Part shown: one piece after another, positions 1-10,302 of the stretch | Position numbering within the stretch: position 1 is the first letter of the stretch | Layout of the letters: each line of letters begins with the position of its first letter | Source: Ditylenchus dipsaci | Lineage: Eukaryota; Nematoda; Chromadorea; Rhabditida; Anguinidae | Direction of reading: 5' to 3' | DNA: 64,000 nt | NCBI GenBank assembly: GCA_004194705.1 | Contig: SADC01001288.1 | Span: 372,001 to 436,000, forward strand | The notes under the pieces: generated by a model | Seen by the model: the letters and a program-made list of their open reading frames with translations, nothing else | The model's database searches: none | Told to the model about the DNA's origin: nothing | Translations under genes and position numbers: made by a program

Positions 1-1284
1 TAACAGGGGGGACCAAGGCAAAATTTGGCACTGTACCCGGTCGTTGTACTCGGTCATAATGTGTACCCGGTCGTTGGTATACCAAAAAACTGATATTTCA
101 GCACATTAAAAAAATTGTGGACCCCTAGGCGTCAACAAGACCATAAGCATAGCCAATAGTAGCTCGGGGCAATTAATATCCAAGCCTCCTCCTATTGGGG
201 ATGGGAGATGTGTGTGGGGCGCTGGCTACTATTTTCCAACCTTGCCAATAAACAAAAACCAAAATCTAAATAAAAAAGGATAGAGTATTTTTTCTCTGAG
301 CCTATTCGAAACAGTCAAACCCAGCTATTAATCAAGCTTCAAAGACCATAATTACTTGATTTATAGATAGTGGTATCTTTGCGCATGGGCAGTATCGCGA
401 CCAATGAGGCCTAGCCGAGGTGTGATTATTGCTGGTTGAAAACTTTCACCAATTGCCCGCCTTGGTGAGCTGAAACATGCTCGCCTTGGCAATTTTTGGA
501 AACCCGCAAGGGTTGATTTGAATATTTTATCAATGTTGGACCTGTTGCATACTTTCAAGCAGTGACGCCTCGCAAATGAAGCGCCTCTCTACTTTGAAGG
601 TCTGTGTCTCGCGATTGGGCAGATATTTTTAAGATCTGTACTATGCCTTTTTTGACTCCCACGATTTTGGTTTCACAGGGTGACACGAAATTACTGAACG
701 ATTTCCTGAAATTTTTTATTTTTTAACTGCAATTTTTGAACTTAACTGTGTTCTTGTCTACTCTTCTACAATTTTTTTATAGAAAATTATGTTTGCGGCG
801 TGTTTGCTACCTAATATGAGTTCGCATATAGTGAAGGGTGTAAACTCTCTGAGCATAGAATTTCTTCTCTAACTCAAGTAGCAGAACACAAAAAGTGAAT
901 AGCGAGAGTTAGATAAATTATGTTTATGAACAAAAAATCATATACTGCGGAAATTTCTGAAGTATTCGGAAATCGGCTAGGCAAAGGCTTACGTGCATTG
1001 AATTTTCGGAGATGGTGCAGTAATTTTGATTCAGCCTGTACACTCAAAATCACAGGTTCCTCTAACACAGCCCCTCTGATATTCTACTAGAGAGAATACA
1101 AAATTCTATCTATTATAAGATTTGCGGAAAAGCCCTGCGTTGACTCTAAAGTGACAGAGAATTTTTTGATCGGCGGTAGATAATAATACCCTTATTAAAA
1201 AGCTCAGTTTAAATAGTAAAGCCTAGGCCTTCTCATCGCAAAAACTTTTTGAGTCCTAAAACTGAATAAGATTTAGCAGCCAAC
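1..1284. other. Non-coding left edge of copy A
   Basis: No gene is recognised here. Positions 1-75 are the right half of the hairpin element seen complete at 35,641-35,881. The rest matches 35,880-37,091 at high identity but with single-base indels that break the short open frames, for example the one at 874-1,068, which is frameshifted in copy B. It is therefore treated as non-coding spacer or intron. Confidence 0.6.
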
Positions 1285-1498
1285 CTTAGTGGTGTACTGT
1301 TGAGGAGGGAGGTAGTAGAAACCAGGTTCAGCTATGTTGGTCAGATTAGAGTCCAAGCTGTTTCCCTCTTCCAGATCAACAACAATAGCAGCTATTTGGT
1401 CGCTTGCAGCTGACAGCACTTTTTTCTTACTGCTTTTCTTCAAACCAAACAAACGCTTGATTTTGGCTGGCGAACTAAACCTCTTATTGCTAACTTCA
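1285..1498 (-). CDS. Unrecognised internal exon, 71 codons (copy A)
   Basis: I do not recognise the product. The segment starts after a TTTTCAG acceptor and ends at an AAG|GTTGGC donor. It encodes a basic stretch (KIKRLFGLKKSSKKK) followed by an acidic region (VVDLEEGNSLDSNLTN) and ends near FYYLPPQQYTTK. The copy at 37,092-37,305 has the same length (214 bp) with no indels, and one visible difference, at the Gly of EEGN, is synonymous, whereas the flanking DNA has indels. That pattern favours real coding sequence. It lies downstream of the innexin on the same strand and could be the end of a further gene. No catalytic motif or membrane segment is visible. Confidence 0.45.
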
Positions 1499-1621
1499 CT
1501 GAAAACGAAACTACCTGGTAGACGAGATCAGCTGATTTGACGTGTTTTTCATGGACAACAAATTTCTGAAAGGTTCTGTATTTGAGAGAAAATGTAGATG
1601 TTTGAATTACAATTTTTTATT

Positions 1622-1847
1622 GACAGCTGCCCCCTCCAAAAAGTATTTTTCTCTAAGCCAACTTTTTTCATTTTTCACCTGTTTCCCACTTTTTGCACCG
1701 ACAATACCAAGGATATTTGGCCGCTTAGCGTCCGAAGACCAGCACACTCCACATTGCAATGGATTGGGTGGAAAAAATCAAGGGAACCAAAAATGGTAGG
1801 CTTAGAGAAAAATACTCTTTGGAGGGGTCGGGCACTTGGGCTTTACG
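1622..1847. mobile_element. Short palindromic MITE, left unit boundary
   Basis: A hairpin element of about 225 bp. The left arm carries CTCCAAA(A/G)AGTATTTTTCTC and the right arm its inverse, GAGAAAAATACTCTTTGGAG. The outer ends resemble GACAGCAGCCCAAGTGC and GGGCACTTGGGCTTTACG. Five copies lie in the window (here, 6,364, 11,421, 37,431, 42,622), all in the same direction and all at edges of the 4.8 kb unit. Confidence 0.8.
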
Positions 1848-2425
1848 AGTTTTATTTATCGCTCAAATAAATTCTCATTTTGTAATTTAGTAATTTAGGA
1901 AAAGTCCCTAAAATATTTTGCTCTACAATAATTTGCTTGAACCGAAATCTCAAAAAATTTCAAATTATGAGATTAATTTCCCAGTAATAGGAAACCGTAT
2001 TTACTCTAATAAGTCAGATTGCCGTCTTTCTGAATAATGCTCAGAGTGTGGTTTTTATTTCAATCAAATTTTCAACCAGTTAATTACAATCTAACCAATA
2101 CAATTTCCAAAAAATTTGAATCTTTAATATATTTTTGACCCGAGTGTTTGAAAATATAGGTACAAGTCTAGAAAAATCCAACCGTTGGCTGAAAATTAAA
2201 ACAAAGAAAAGGGGTTTTTCCCTGATTAGGTTTGGTTGTAAAAACGCTTACAAAGAAAATCTTGAAGTTTTCTTTGTTCCTTCACATGTATGCCATCAAA
2301 AGGAATCTTAGACAAAATGCCGCTTTTCCAAAAAAACGACTAATGTTTTTAAAAACAAACTTTATGCACTAGAAAAAATTGCACTAGGTTGCCGGCTTTT
2401 TTCACTAAGTCTCTGAGGTGCCGGC
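1848..2425. other. Unit spacer without recognised genes
   Basis: This AT-rich spacer is present three times (here, after 6,603 and after 37,672) with small indels. No reading frame, RNA gene or inverted repeat was recognised. Confidence 0.5.
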
Positions 2426-2910
2426 CAGGGGTGGACAAGGGCCGGCCCAGCCCTGGATTTTGACTGCCCTGGCCGTACCCCCAGCATGCCGGCCGGGCCT
2501 AGGACCGAAGCCCGATAATAATTTAGAGTTGACTGTATTGGGAGCCTTGACTGTGTTGTTGACTGAGAGTTGACTGTATCATGATAGTTAACTGTAGCAC
2601 ATTTTTCTAATATCAGAGAAAATTTGAACGATTTTGATCAAATAATAATTGGTCGGTCAATTGACCATTGGTCAACCTTATAATTGTCTCAAAATCGTTT
2701 CAAAAATTTCTGAAATTTTTCATGATAATTACTAAAAGTTTTTTTTAAACGTAAGCCGAGCGCGAAGCGCGCAAAATTTTAAGCCGAGCTTCGGGCTTAA
2801 AACTGGCACGTCGCGACCCAGGTAAGGCCGTAGCTAAAACTGAGCAGGATGGGCTTGGCCATATTTCCATGGGCCGGGCCAAAAAATTTTTGAGCCTGTG
2901 TCCACCCCTG
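2426..2910. mobile_element. hAT-like MITE, CAGGGGTGGACA ends
   Basis: The inverted ends are CAGGGGTGGACA and TGTCCACCCCTG. They are flanked by an 8-bp target duplication, GTGCCGGC on the left and GTGCCAGC on the right. The 8-bp duplication and CAGGG start are typical of the hAT superfamily. The interior is GC-rich near the ends (GGGCCGGCCC) and carries several GTTGACTGTA repeats; no transposase is encoded. Copies at 7,183-7,668 and 38,250-38,734. Confidence 0.75.
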
Positions 2911-3118
2911 GTGCCAGCCTATTAAGAAAAAACACCGCAGGTGATATTCTATTAGTGGGATTAAAAAACATAAGAAAAATTCTTGAATTTTTTTCAAAAA
3001 TGGTACAACTTTGTCAGGATTTTCTTCTCGAAGAATAAGTCTGTATCGAAATCCTTCAAAATTTTGAAAGCTTGAATATAAGTGTTTAGCATCTTGAACT
3101 TTTCAACAAAAGGCCTAC

Positions 3119-3336
3119 CTGATCGACTGCAGAAAATCTTTGCAAGAAGGGTTAGAGCCCCGAATAACGTTAAACAAAACATATCTGCTCTGTCTAAACA
3201 CTTCTCCAAGCGTCACTAATTCAGAGTTACCAGCTTTTTTGTCAGTCTCTTGCTTAGCAGACAAAGAGATAAGTGTAATATTCTCTAGACAAGACTCATA
3301 CAGTTGACAAAACATTACTGGCAATATAATAATTAA
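3119..3336 (-). CDS. Unrecognised exon, distal unit
   Basis: The product is not recognised. The segment begins after an ATTCAG acceptor (a second acceptor, GCCAG, lies 19 bp inside) and ends at CAG|GTAGGC. The open frame includes MFCQLYESCLENITLISLSA, then a polar stretch, then VFRQSRYVLFNVIRG and SNPSCKDFLQSI. No ATG opens the longer frame, so it is probably an internal exon rather than a signal-peptide start. Copies: 7,877-8,093, with a 1-bp deletion that shifts the frame, and 38,943-39,160, intact. It follows the innexin on the same strand, but membership in that gene is unlikely because innexin exon 7 ends in a stop. Confidence 0.4.
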
Positions 3337-3379
3337 CTGAATTAGTTTGATGCAAAACAAATTTTAGAACATATACTTT

Positions 3380-4835
3380 AATTGCACGTTTGAATGCTAA
3401 ACAATTGCAGCGCTCATTTTAGGCGGCAATTTCAAAATTTAATTTTTTATGGTGATAAAAACACCTTCCAAAGGTTTCAGTTGTTAACTATAGAGCAGTT
3501 TAAGCCAATCAACCGGCGCTATTACTCATTTGCCGACAAACAAAAAACAATAAGTAAAATCGAAATAAAAAATTGCTAGTGGCAAGGCCTGCTCGGCTGT
3601 CGAAATGGGCGAAAAAAAGCTCAGTCTATTAACTCTTCATGGAGACTTATTTATCAACCCTCTCTTGGGGGTGGGGAGTTATTAGAGGGTGCTGAGTTAT
3701 TTTTTAACAAAAGTTGTAGTTTGAAATTTCTCAGTGCCCAAATGGATCAAAATCTCTTTTGTTGCGGATTTTTCACTTCATCTTTTCTTTGCGTCTTTGC
3801 TTTTTCTTTGTTATTTACTTGCTCTCATTCCTTGTAGTTTTCAGATATTCGAGTGCTAGAAATTCCAGTTACATAATGACAAGAGCTGTATAGTAAACAA
3901 AAAGTATTGCTCAGACGACAATACTACGGCAAAGCTTGAAACTATGGAATGGGCGCGCAAGAACTCGACAGAAGAAGCATGATAGAATGCATGGGCAAGG
4001 AAAAGGAGCTAAAACAACAAGCTTGCGGTTTTATTTTTGCTTTGAAGATGTTTTTATTTCGTTTTCGACAGTAACAAGTCTAGAGAATTCAAGACGAAGC
4101 AACTTAATGGACGTAGCCAACAAGTGAGCAATTCCGACTTTTGTGTTGAGCTGGTAGGCTGGATTTGTGATAAAAGAAGACCAAGCGACCAATGTCACGC
4201 CGTATCATCACCAAAAAGACAATAGAACTATTCCGAGAAAGTGATCTTACGGTAGATTTTGAAATCTTACACCCAATTGCTTTTTCGATTTCCATATCAC
4301 CTGTTTCATACAAACGCGGTCAAACCAACGTGAAAAGACTAAGCATTCTGTTATCAGGTAACAGAAGTTGACGAGATGTGAACGCAATGCCTACGAAGAA
4401 GATAGACTCTTCGAAAAAGGCGAGCTGCAAGAAAAAGCATGAAGACAAACAGAATAAAACATCGAATATTTTTATTAAGATACCGTATTAGCTCTCATAA
4501 TAGCCCCATCCCTCTAATAGCAGCCGCTCCCCTAGGAGGGGGGTTGAAAAAAAAGTTAAACAATAACTGGAAAAGATTTTTAACGTTTTGAAGAAAATAG
4601 ACATGCCTTCCAATCTTACTCCCGAAAACTAGAATAGAGACTGGATTATTTTTCGCTTCCATGCTCTCTAACAGTGTAGCATGGTTCTTGCAAAGAAAAT
4701 ACTTGCAAATGAAATTAACCAATGAATTTCTGAATTTTCCTATTATATTCAGCTCCCAGATTAACGCAACTTCAAGCGACCAAAATTAGAGAACAGAGTG
4801 TCTCAAAATTACATTGACCTTTTTAGAAAAATTGA
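3380..4835. other. Unit spacer without recognised genes
   Basis: This block is repeated at about 8,130-9,890 and 39,190-41,090. It contains a partial hairpin with GGGGTGGGGAGTTATTAGAG near 3,665 and short open frames of 60-70 codons on both strands near 3,936-4,313. These frames differ between copies by indels and stops and show no known motif, so no gene is called. Confidence 0.5.
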
Positions 4836-5055
4836 CGCTACTCGTTTATACCCCTCCCAAAAAAGCTACTCGGTTTTACCCCTCCCAATAATTTTTTATA
4901 GGTACCTAAAACCATATTTTTAATAAAAAAAGCTGGTATTAGTAATGGTTTGGCCCTGAGCCTAAGCCTAAGGGCCAAAGCCTAAGCCAAAGCCTAAGGT
5001 CTAAGCCTAATTCCTAAGCCTGAAAATTATTGGGAGGGGTAAAACCGAGTAGCGC
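4836..5055. mobile_element. Hairpin element with GACGCTACTCG ends
   Basis: The ends GACGCTACTCG and CGAGTAGCGCC are inverted, and inside them ACCCCTCCCAATAATT pairs with AATTATTGGGAGGGGT. The loop holds a run of GCCTAAG units (4,956-5,021). Copies at 9,891-10,113 and 41,091-41,313. Larger hairpins at 18,641 and 20,586 end in similar GCTA/TAGCGCC sequences and may be relatives. Confidence 0.7.
4956..5021. repeat. Interstitial TTAGGC-like array
   Basis: Several GCCTAAG/GCCAAAG units form a short degenerate array. The complement reads TTAGGC, the telomere hexamer known from nematodes. It sits in the loop of a hairpin element, with copies at 10,011-10,080 and 41,211-41,280, so it spread with that element and does not mark a telomere. 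Confidence 0.6.
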
Positions 5056-5244
5056 CGAAAAATTAGCAAGTACAATACCGTCACGACCCATTTCCGCATT
5101 CAACTTTTGTTTAATTGACATCTCTAGAAATAGGCATAGTCTTACGAAAGCTAAAAGTCTCAAAAGAAAGAGCTAATTTTTATTTTACATCTATCAGTGT
5201 TACTGGATACAAAAGATTTCCTGAACAGTCATAAAAATTTACAG

Positions 5245-5672
5245 TTATAAATCAAAATACTGAAAGGGACTTTTGCGGCACACTTCCCATTGAGCCTTCA
5301 TAAACACGGAAGCTTTGAAATTACCACAATTGCATTGCACTGCTTGTTGAACCGTAAAATCGTCGTGTTTCATCTGGTTTTCCACAAACTCTTTCAACTT
5401 TTCATGGCCCAAAAAGTTGTTTGGGCATTCACATAGGTCACCAGTCTGCAGCAACTGCTTTTCTAGAAGTGTTCTAGCCTTTTCTGTGTTTAGACAAAGC
5501 AACAGCCAGTAGCCGAAGTTGAGAAAAGTAATGAATGCAAGAAGGCTCAGCCACAACCACAACGTCAAATGAATATAGTCATTGAGCCTTAATAATTTGC
5601 ATTTTTTTATTTTTTTGAAATTTGTACACTCTGTTGTTAAAGGACCATTGCCGTCGCCGAAATGTTCGAATG
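5245..5672 (-). pseudogene. Extra copy of innexin exon 7, distal unit
   Basis: This exon encodes the last extracellular and membrane part and the cytoplasmic tail of the innexin: a FGDGNGPLTTECTNF region, a membrane segment around LTLWLWLSLLAFITFLNFGY, and a tail ending PFQYFDL before the stop. The frame is intact for the whole tail. The base that should complete its acceptor AG is changed: GCGAG|CATTC in the 10,729 and 41,931 copies reads GCGCG|CATTC here. It lies about 5 kb downstream of the proximal exon 7, so it would need exon skipping to be used. It is most likely an unused duplicate exon. Confidence 0.65.
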
Positions 5673-5744
5673 CGCGCAAGAATGTTTTTCACACCGATAA
5701 GTCTTGGCACCATGTTTTTTGAATGTATAATTGCTTTTTAAATA

Positions 5745-6317
5745 TTGGGTTGATTCATAATTAATGCGGATTTTTCATTGTAACTTATGTTCCGTTCAAG
5801 CAATTTCCCAAATATTCGGACCCTTTCCTCCTTATTGTAATCAGAGAGCTCATGAAGGACGCATCCAGACATCTTCCACACTTTGCCGAGTTTCTTGATA
5901 TGTCTAACGACTGTTGCTTGTCCGATATCAAACTGTTCAGGCAGCATCCTTGTTGTCAGGCTCTCGTCTTGTTCCAGCGCTAATTTGAGAGCTTGATCAA
6001 GGATGCGACCTCTTCCTTTCTTATCTTGCAAGCTTGTGTCACCGGATTTGAAACGCTTGAACCATCTTTCCACCTGACTTTGACTGATCGCCTCTTCGCC
6101 AAAGAGATCGACAATATCGCGAAAAGACTGCGCTGCCCTCCATCCTTTCTCGAAGTGGTAGAGCATGATATGGCAAATGTGAAGGTGGTTCTCGACGCGC
6201 ATTCTTCTTAACTAAAAGCGAGGGCATACTTTAAAACAAAAAAGCGAATTTAAAGAAGAAATAGATCAAAAGAATCATAAGGCAACACAAATCCGCATTA
6301 ATTAGGAATCAACCCAA
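5745..6317 (-). mobile_element. mariner deletion derivative, distal unit
   Basis: The ends TTGGGTTGATTCATAATTAA and its inverse are flanked by TA at 5,743-5,744 and 6,318-6,319. The minus-strand frame from ATG at 6,202 encodes the N-terminal DNA-binding half of a mariner-type transposase: first a helix-turn-helix around residues 15-55 (SQSQVERWFKRFKSGDTSL), then a second HTH ending near WVLHELSDYN in sister copies. The DDE/D catalytic half is missing. Copies at 10,802-11,374 and 42,003-42,575. The element can bind its own ends at most; it cannot transpose unaided. Confidence 0.9.
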
Positions 6318-6363
6318 TACAATAACTAAGGCTAGAATAGCTTTAGCAAGACAAGTTACTGAG

Positions 6364-6603
6364 GACAGCAGCCCAAGTGCCCGCCTTCCTCCAAAGAGTA
6401 TTTTTCTCTAAGCCAACTTTTTTCATTTATCACCTATTTCACACCTTTTGCACCAAAAATACCAAGGGTATTTCGACGCTTCCCGGGCAAAGACTAGCAC
6501 ACTTCACATTGCAATGGATTGAGGTGAAAAAAATCAAGGGAACCGAAAATGGTAGGATTAGAGAAAAATACTCTTTGGAGGGGTCGGGCACTTGGGCTTT
6601 ACG
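6364..6603. mobile_element. Chimeric palindromic MITE at the unit junction
   Basis: This copy lies between the two tandem units. Its left part matches the 11,421 and 42,622 copies (GTGCCCGCCTTCCTCCAAAG, and A at 6,557 in AGGATTAGAG). Its right end matches the 1,622 and 37,431 copies (TCGGGCACTTGGGCTTTACG). The switch lies between 6,558 and 6,583, where all copies are identical. It is the expected product of unequal crossing-over between the flanking elements. Confidence 0.8.
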
Positions 6604-7182
6604 AGTTTTATTTATCGCTCAAATAAATTCTCATTTTGTAATTTAGTAATTTAGGAAAAGTCCCTAAAATATTTTGCTCTACAATAATTTGCTTGAACCG
6701 AAATCTCAAAAAATTTCAAATTATGAGATTAATTTCCCAGTAATAGGAAACCGTATTTACTCTAATAAGTCAGATTGCCGTCTTTCTGAATAATGCTCAG
6801 AGTGTGGTTTTTATTTCAATCAAATTTTCAACCAGTTAATTACAATCTAACCAATACAATTTCCAAAAAATTTGAATCTTTAATATATTTTTGACCCGAG
6901 TGTTTGAAAATATAGGTACAAGTCTAGAAAAATCCAACCGATGGCTGAAAATTAAAACAAAGAAAAGGGGTTTTTTCCCTGATTAGGTTTGGTTGTAAAA
7001 ACGCTTACAAAGAAAATGTTGAAGTTTTCATTGTTCCTTCACATGTATGCCATCAAAAGGAATCTTAGACAAAATGCCGCTTTTCCAAAAAAACGACTAA
7101 TGTTTTTAAAAACAAACTTTATGCACTAGAAAAAATTGCACTAGGTTGCCGGCTTTTTTCACTAAGTCTCTGAGGTGCCGGC

Positions 7183-7668
7183 CAGGGGTGGACAAGGGCC
7201 GGCCCAGCCCTGGATTTTGACTGCCCTGGCCGTACCCCCAGCATGCCGGGCCGGGCCTAGGACCGAAGCCCGATAATAATTTAGAGTTGACTGTATTGGG
7301 AGCCTTGACTGTGTTGTTGACTGAGAGTTGACTGTATCATGATAGTTAACTGTAGCACATTTTTCTAATATCAGAGAAAATTTGAACGATTTTGATCAAA
7401 TAATAATTGGTCGGTCAATTGACCATTGGTCAACCTTATAATTGTCTCAAAATCGTTTCAAAAATTTCTGAAATTTTTCATGATAATTACTAAAAGTTTT
7501 TTTTAAACGTAAGCCGAGCGCGAAGCGCGCAAAATTTTAAGCCGAGCTTCGGGCTTAAAACTGGCACGTCGCGACCCAGGTAAGGCCGTAGCTAAAACTG
7601 AGCAGGATGGGCTTGGCCATATTTCCATGGGCCGGGCCAAAAAATTTTTGAGCCTGTGTCCACCCCTG
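7183..7668. mobile_element. hAT-like MITE, proximal unit copy
   Basis: Same element as 2,426-2,910, with CAGGGGTGGACA ends and the same GTGCCGGC/GTGCCAGC flanks. It was duplicated with the 4.8 kb unit rather than inserted independently. Confidence 0.75.
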
Positions 7669-7876
7669 GTGCCAGCCTATTAAGAAAAAACACCGCAGGT
7701 GATATTCTATTAGTGGGATTAAAAAACATAAGAAAAATTCTTGAATTTTTTTCAAAAATGGTACAACTTTGTCAGGATTTTCTTCTCGAAGAATAAGTCT
7801 GTATCGAAATCCTTCAAAATTTTGAAAGCTTGAATATAAGTGTTTAGCATCTTGAACTTTTCAACAAAAGGCCTAC

Positions 7877-8093
7877 CTGATCGACTGCAGAAAATCTTTG
7901 CAAGAAGGGTTAGAGCCCGAATAACGTTAAACAAAACATATCTGCTCTGTCTAAACACTTCTCCAAGCGTCACTAATTCAGAGTTACCAGCTTTTTTGTC
8001 AGTCTCTTGCTTAGCAGACAAAGAGATAAGTGTAATATTCTCTAGACAAGACTCATACAGTTGACAAAACATTACTGGCAATATAATAATTAA
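7877..8093 (-). pseudogene. Unrecognised exon, proximal unit, frameshifted
   Basis: Counterpart of 3,119-3,336 and 38,943-39,160 but one base shorter: a run of four C is three C near 7,917. The frame shifts after FNVIR. The acceptor and the GTAGGC donor are kept. Because the change is in a homopolymer, a sequencing error is possible. Confidence 0.5.
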
Positions 8094-9311
8094 CTGAATT
8101 AGTTTGATGCAAAACAAATTTTAGAACACATACTTTAATTGCACTTTTGAATGCTAAACAATTGCAGCGCTCATTTTAGGCGGAAATTTCAAAATTTAAT
8201 TTTATGTGGTGATAGAAACACATTCCAAAGGTTTCAGTTGTTAACTATAGAGCAGGTTTAGCCAATCAATCGGCGCTATTACTCATTTGATTGCGCCAGA
8301 AGCCTGGTTGCATGACGAAAAGAAGGCGCCTGGTGCCGACAAACAAAAACAATAAGTAAAATCGAAATAAAAAATTGCTAGTGGCAAGGCCTGCTCGGCT
8401 GTCGAAATGGGCGAAAAAAAGCTCAGTCTATTAACTCTTCATGGAGACTTATTTATCAACAATCTCTTGGGGGTGGGGAGTTATTCGAGGGTGCTGAGTT
8501 ATTTTTTAACAAAAGTTGTAGTTTGAAATTTCTCAGTGCCCAAATGGATCAAAATCTCTTTTGTTGCGGATTTTTCACTTCATCTTTTCTTTGCGTCTTT
8601 GCTTTTTCTTTGTTATTTACTTGCTCTCATTCCTTGTAGTTTTCAGATATTCGAGTGCTAGAAATTCCAGTTACATAATGACAAGAGCTGTATAGTAAAC
8701 AAAAAGTATTGCTCAGACGACAATACTACGGCAAAGCTTGAAACTATGGAATGGGCGCGCAAGAACTCGACAGAAGAAGCATGATAGAATGCATGGGCAA
8801 GGAAAAGGAGCTAAAACAACAAGCTTGCGGTTTTATTTTTGCTTTGAAGATGTTTTTATTTCGTTTTCGACAGTAACAAGTCTAGAGAATTCAAGACGAA
8901 GCAACTTAATGGACGTAGCCAACAAGTGAGCAATTCCGACTTTTGTGTTGAGCTGGTAGGCTGGATTTGTGATAAAAGAAGACCAAGCGACCAATGTCAC
9001 GCCGTATCATCACCAACAAGACAATGGAACTATTCCGAGAAAGTGATCTTACGGTAGATTTTGAAATCTTACACCCAATTGCTTTTTCGATTTCCACATC
9101 ACCTCTTTCATACAAACGTGTTCAAATCAACGTGAAAAGACTAAGCATTCTGTTATCAGGTAACAGAAGTTGGCGAGAAATGAACGCAATGCCTACGAAG
9201 AAGATAGACTCTTCGAAAAAAGCGAGCTGCAATAAAAAGCATGAGAACAAACAGAACAAAACATCGAATATTTCAATTAAGATACCGTATTTACTCTCAT
9301 AATAGCCCCAT

Positions 9312-9574
9312 CTACATCCGGCGGATGTGGATGTTGCATGCCAAAAATTTTTGGGTCGGATGTGGATGAAATTTTTTAGGTCGGATGTCAGCGGCAGGGC
9401 TGTAAAAACACCCGGAAGATACATCCGGATGTGGATGTATACATCCGAAACATCTACATCCGGCAGATGTGGATGTGGATGTTGCATGTCGAAAATTTTG
9501 GGCCGGATGTCGGATGTGGATGTTTTAGCCGAATGTGGACGAAGGATGTCGAAAATAAAAATTTTACAGCCCTG
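9312..9574. mobile_element. GGATGTGGATGT-repeat element, left-truncated
   Basis: Arrays of GGATGTGGATGT-like units in both orientations end at TTTTACAGCCCTG. The complete version is at 40,427-40,775. Here the left CAGGGCTGTAAAA end is missing, but an internal CAGGGCTGTAAAA near 9,397 suggests one element inserted in another. The corresponding site in the distal unit (about 4,505) is empty. Confidence 0.7.
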
Positions 9575-9890
9575 GAAGCCGCTCCCCTAGGAGGGGGTTG
9601 AAAAAAAAAGTAAAAAAATAACTGGAAAAGATTTTTAACGTTTTGAAGAAAAATAGACATGCCTTCCAATCTTACTCCTGAAAACTAGAATAGAGACTGG
9701 ATTATTTTTCGCTTCCATGCTCTCTAACAGTGTAGGATGGTTCTTGCAAATAAAATACTTGCAACTGAAATTAACCACTGAATTTCTGAATTTTTTCTAT
9801 TATATTCAGCTCCCGGATTAACGCAACTTCAAGCGACCAAGATTAGAGAACAGAGTGTCTCAAAATTACATTGACCTTTTTAGAAAAATT

Positions 9891-10113
9891 GACGCTACTC
9901 GTTTACACCCCTCCCAAAAAGCTACTTGGTTTTACCCCTCCCAATAATTTTTTATAGGTACCTAAAACCATACTTTTTAATAAAAAAAGCTGGTATTAGT
10001 AATGGTTTGGCCCTGAGCCTAAGCCTAAGGGCCAAAGCCTAAGCCAAAGCCTAAGGGCTAAGCCTAATTCCTAAGCCTGAAAATTATTGGGAGGGGTAAA
10101 ACCGAGTAGCGCC
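9891..10113. mobile_element. GCTACTCG hairpin with TTAGGC-like loop, proximal copy
   Basis: Counterpart of 4,836-5,055, with the GCCTAAG array at 10,011-10,080. It was copied with the unit. Confidence 0.7.
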
Positions 10114-10302
10114 GAAAAATTAGCAAGTACAATACCGTCACGACCCATTTCCGCATTCAACTTTTGTTTAATTGACATCTCTAGAAATAGGCATAGTCTT
10201 ACGAAAGCTAAAAGTCTCAAAAGAAAGAGCTAATTTTTATTTCACATCTATCAGTGTCACTGAGATACAAAACATTTCCTGAACAGTCATAAAAATTTAC
10301 AG

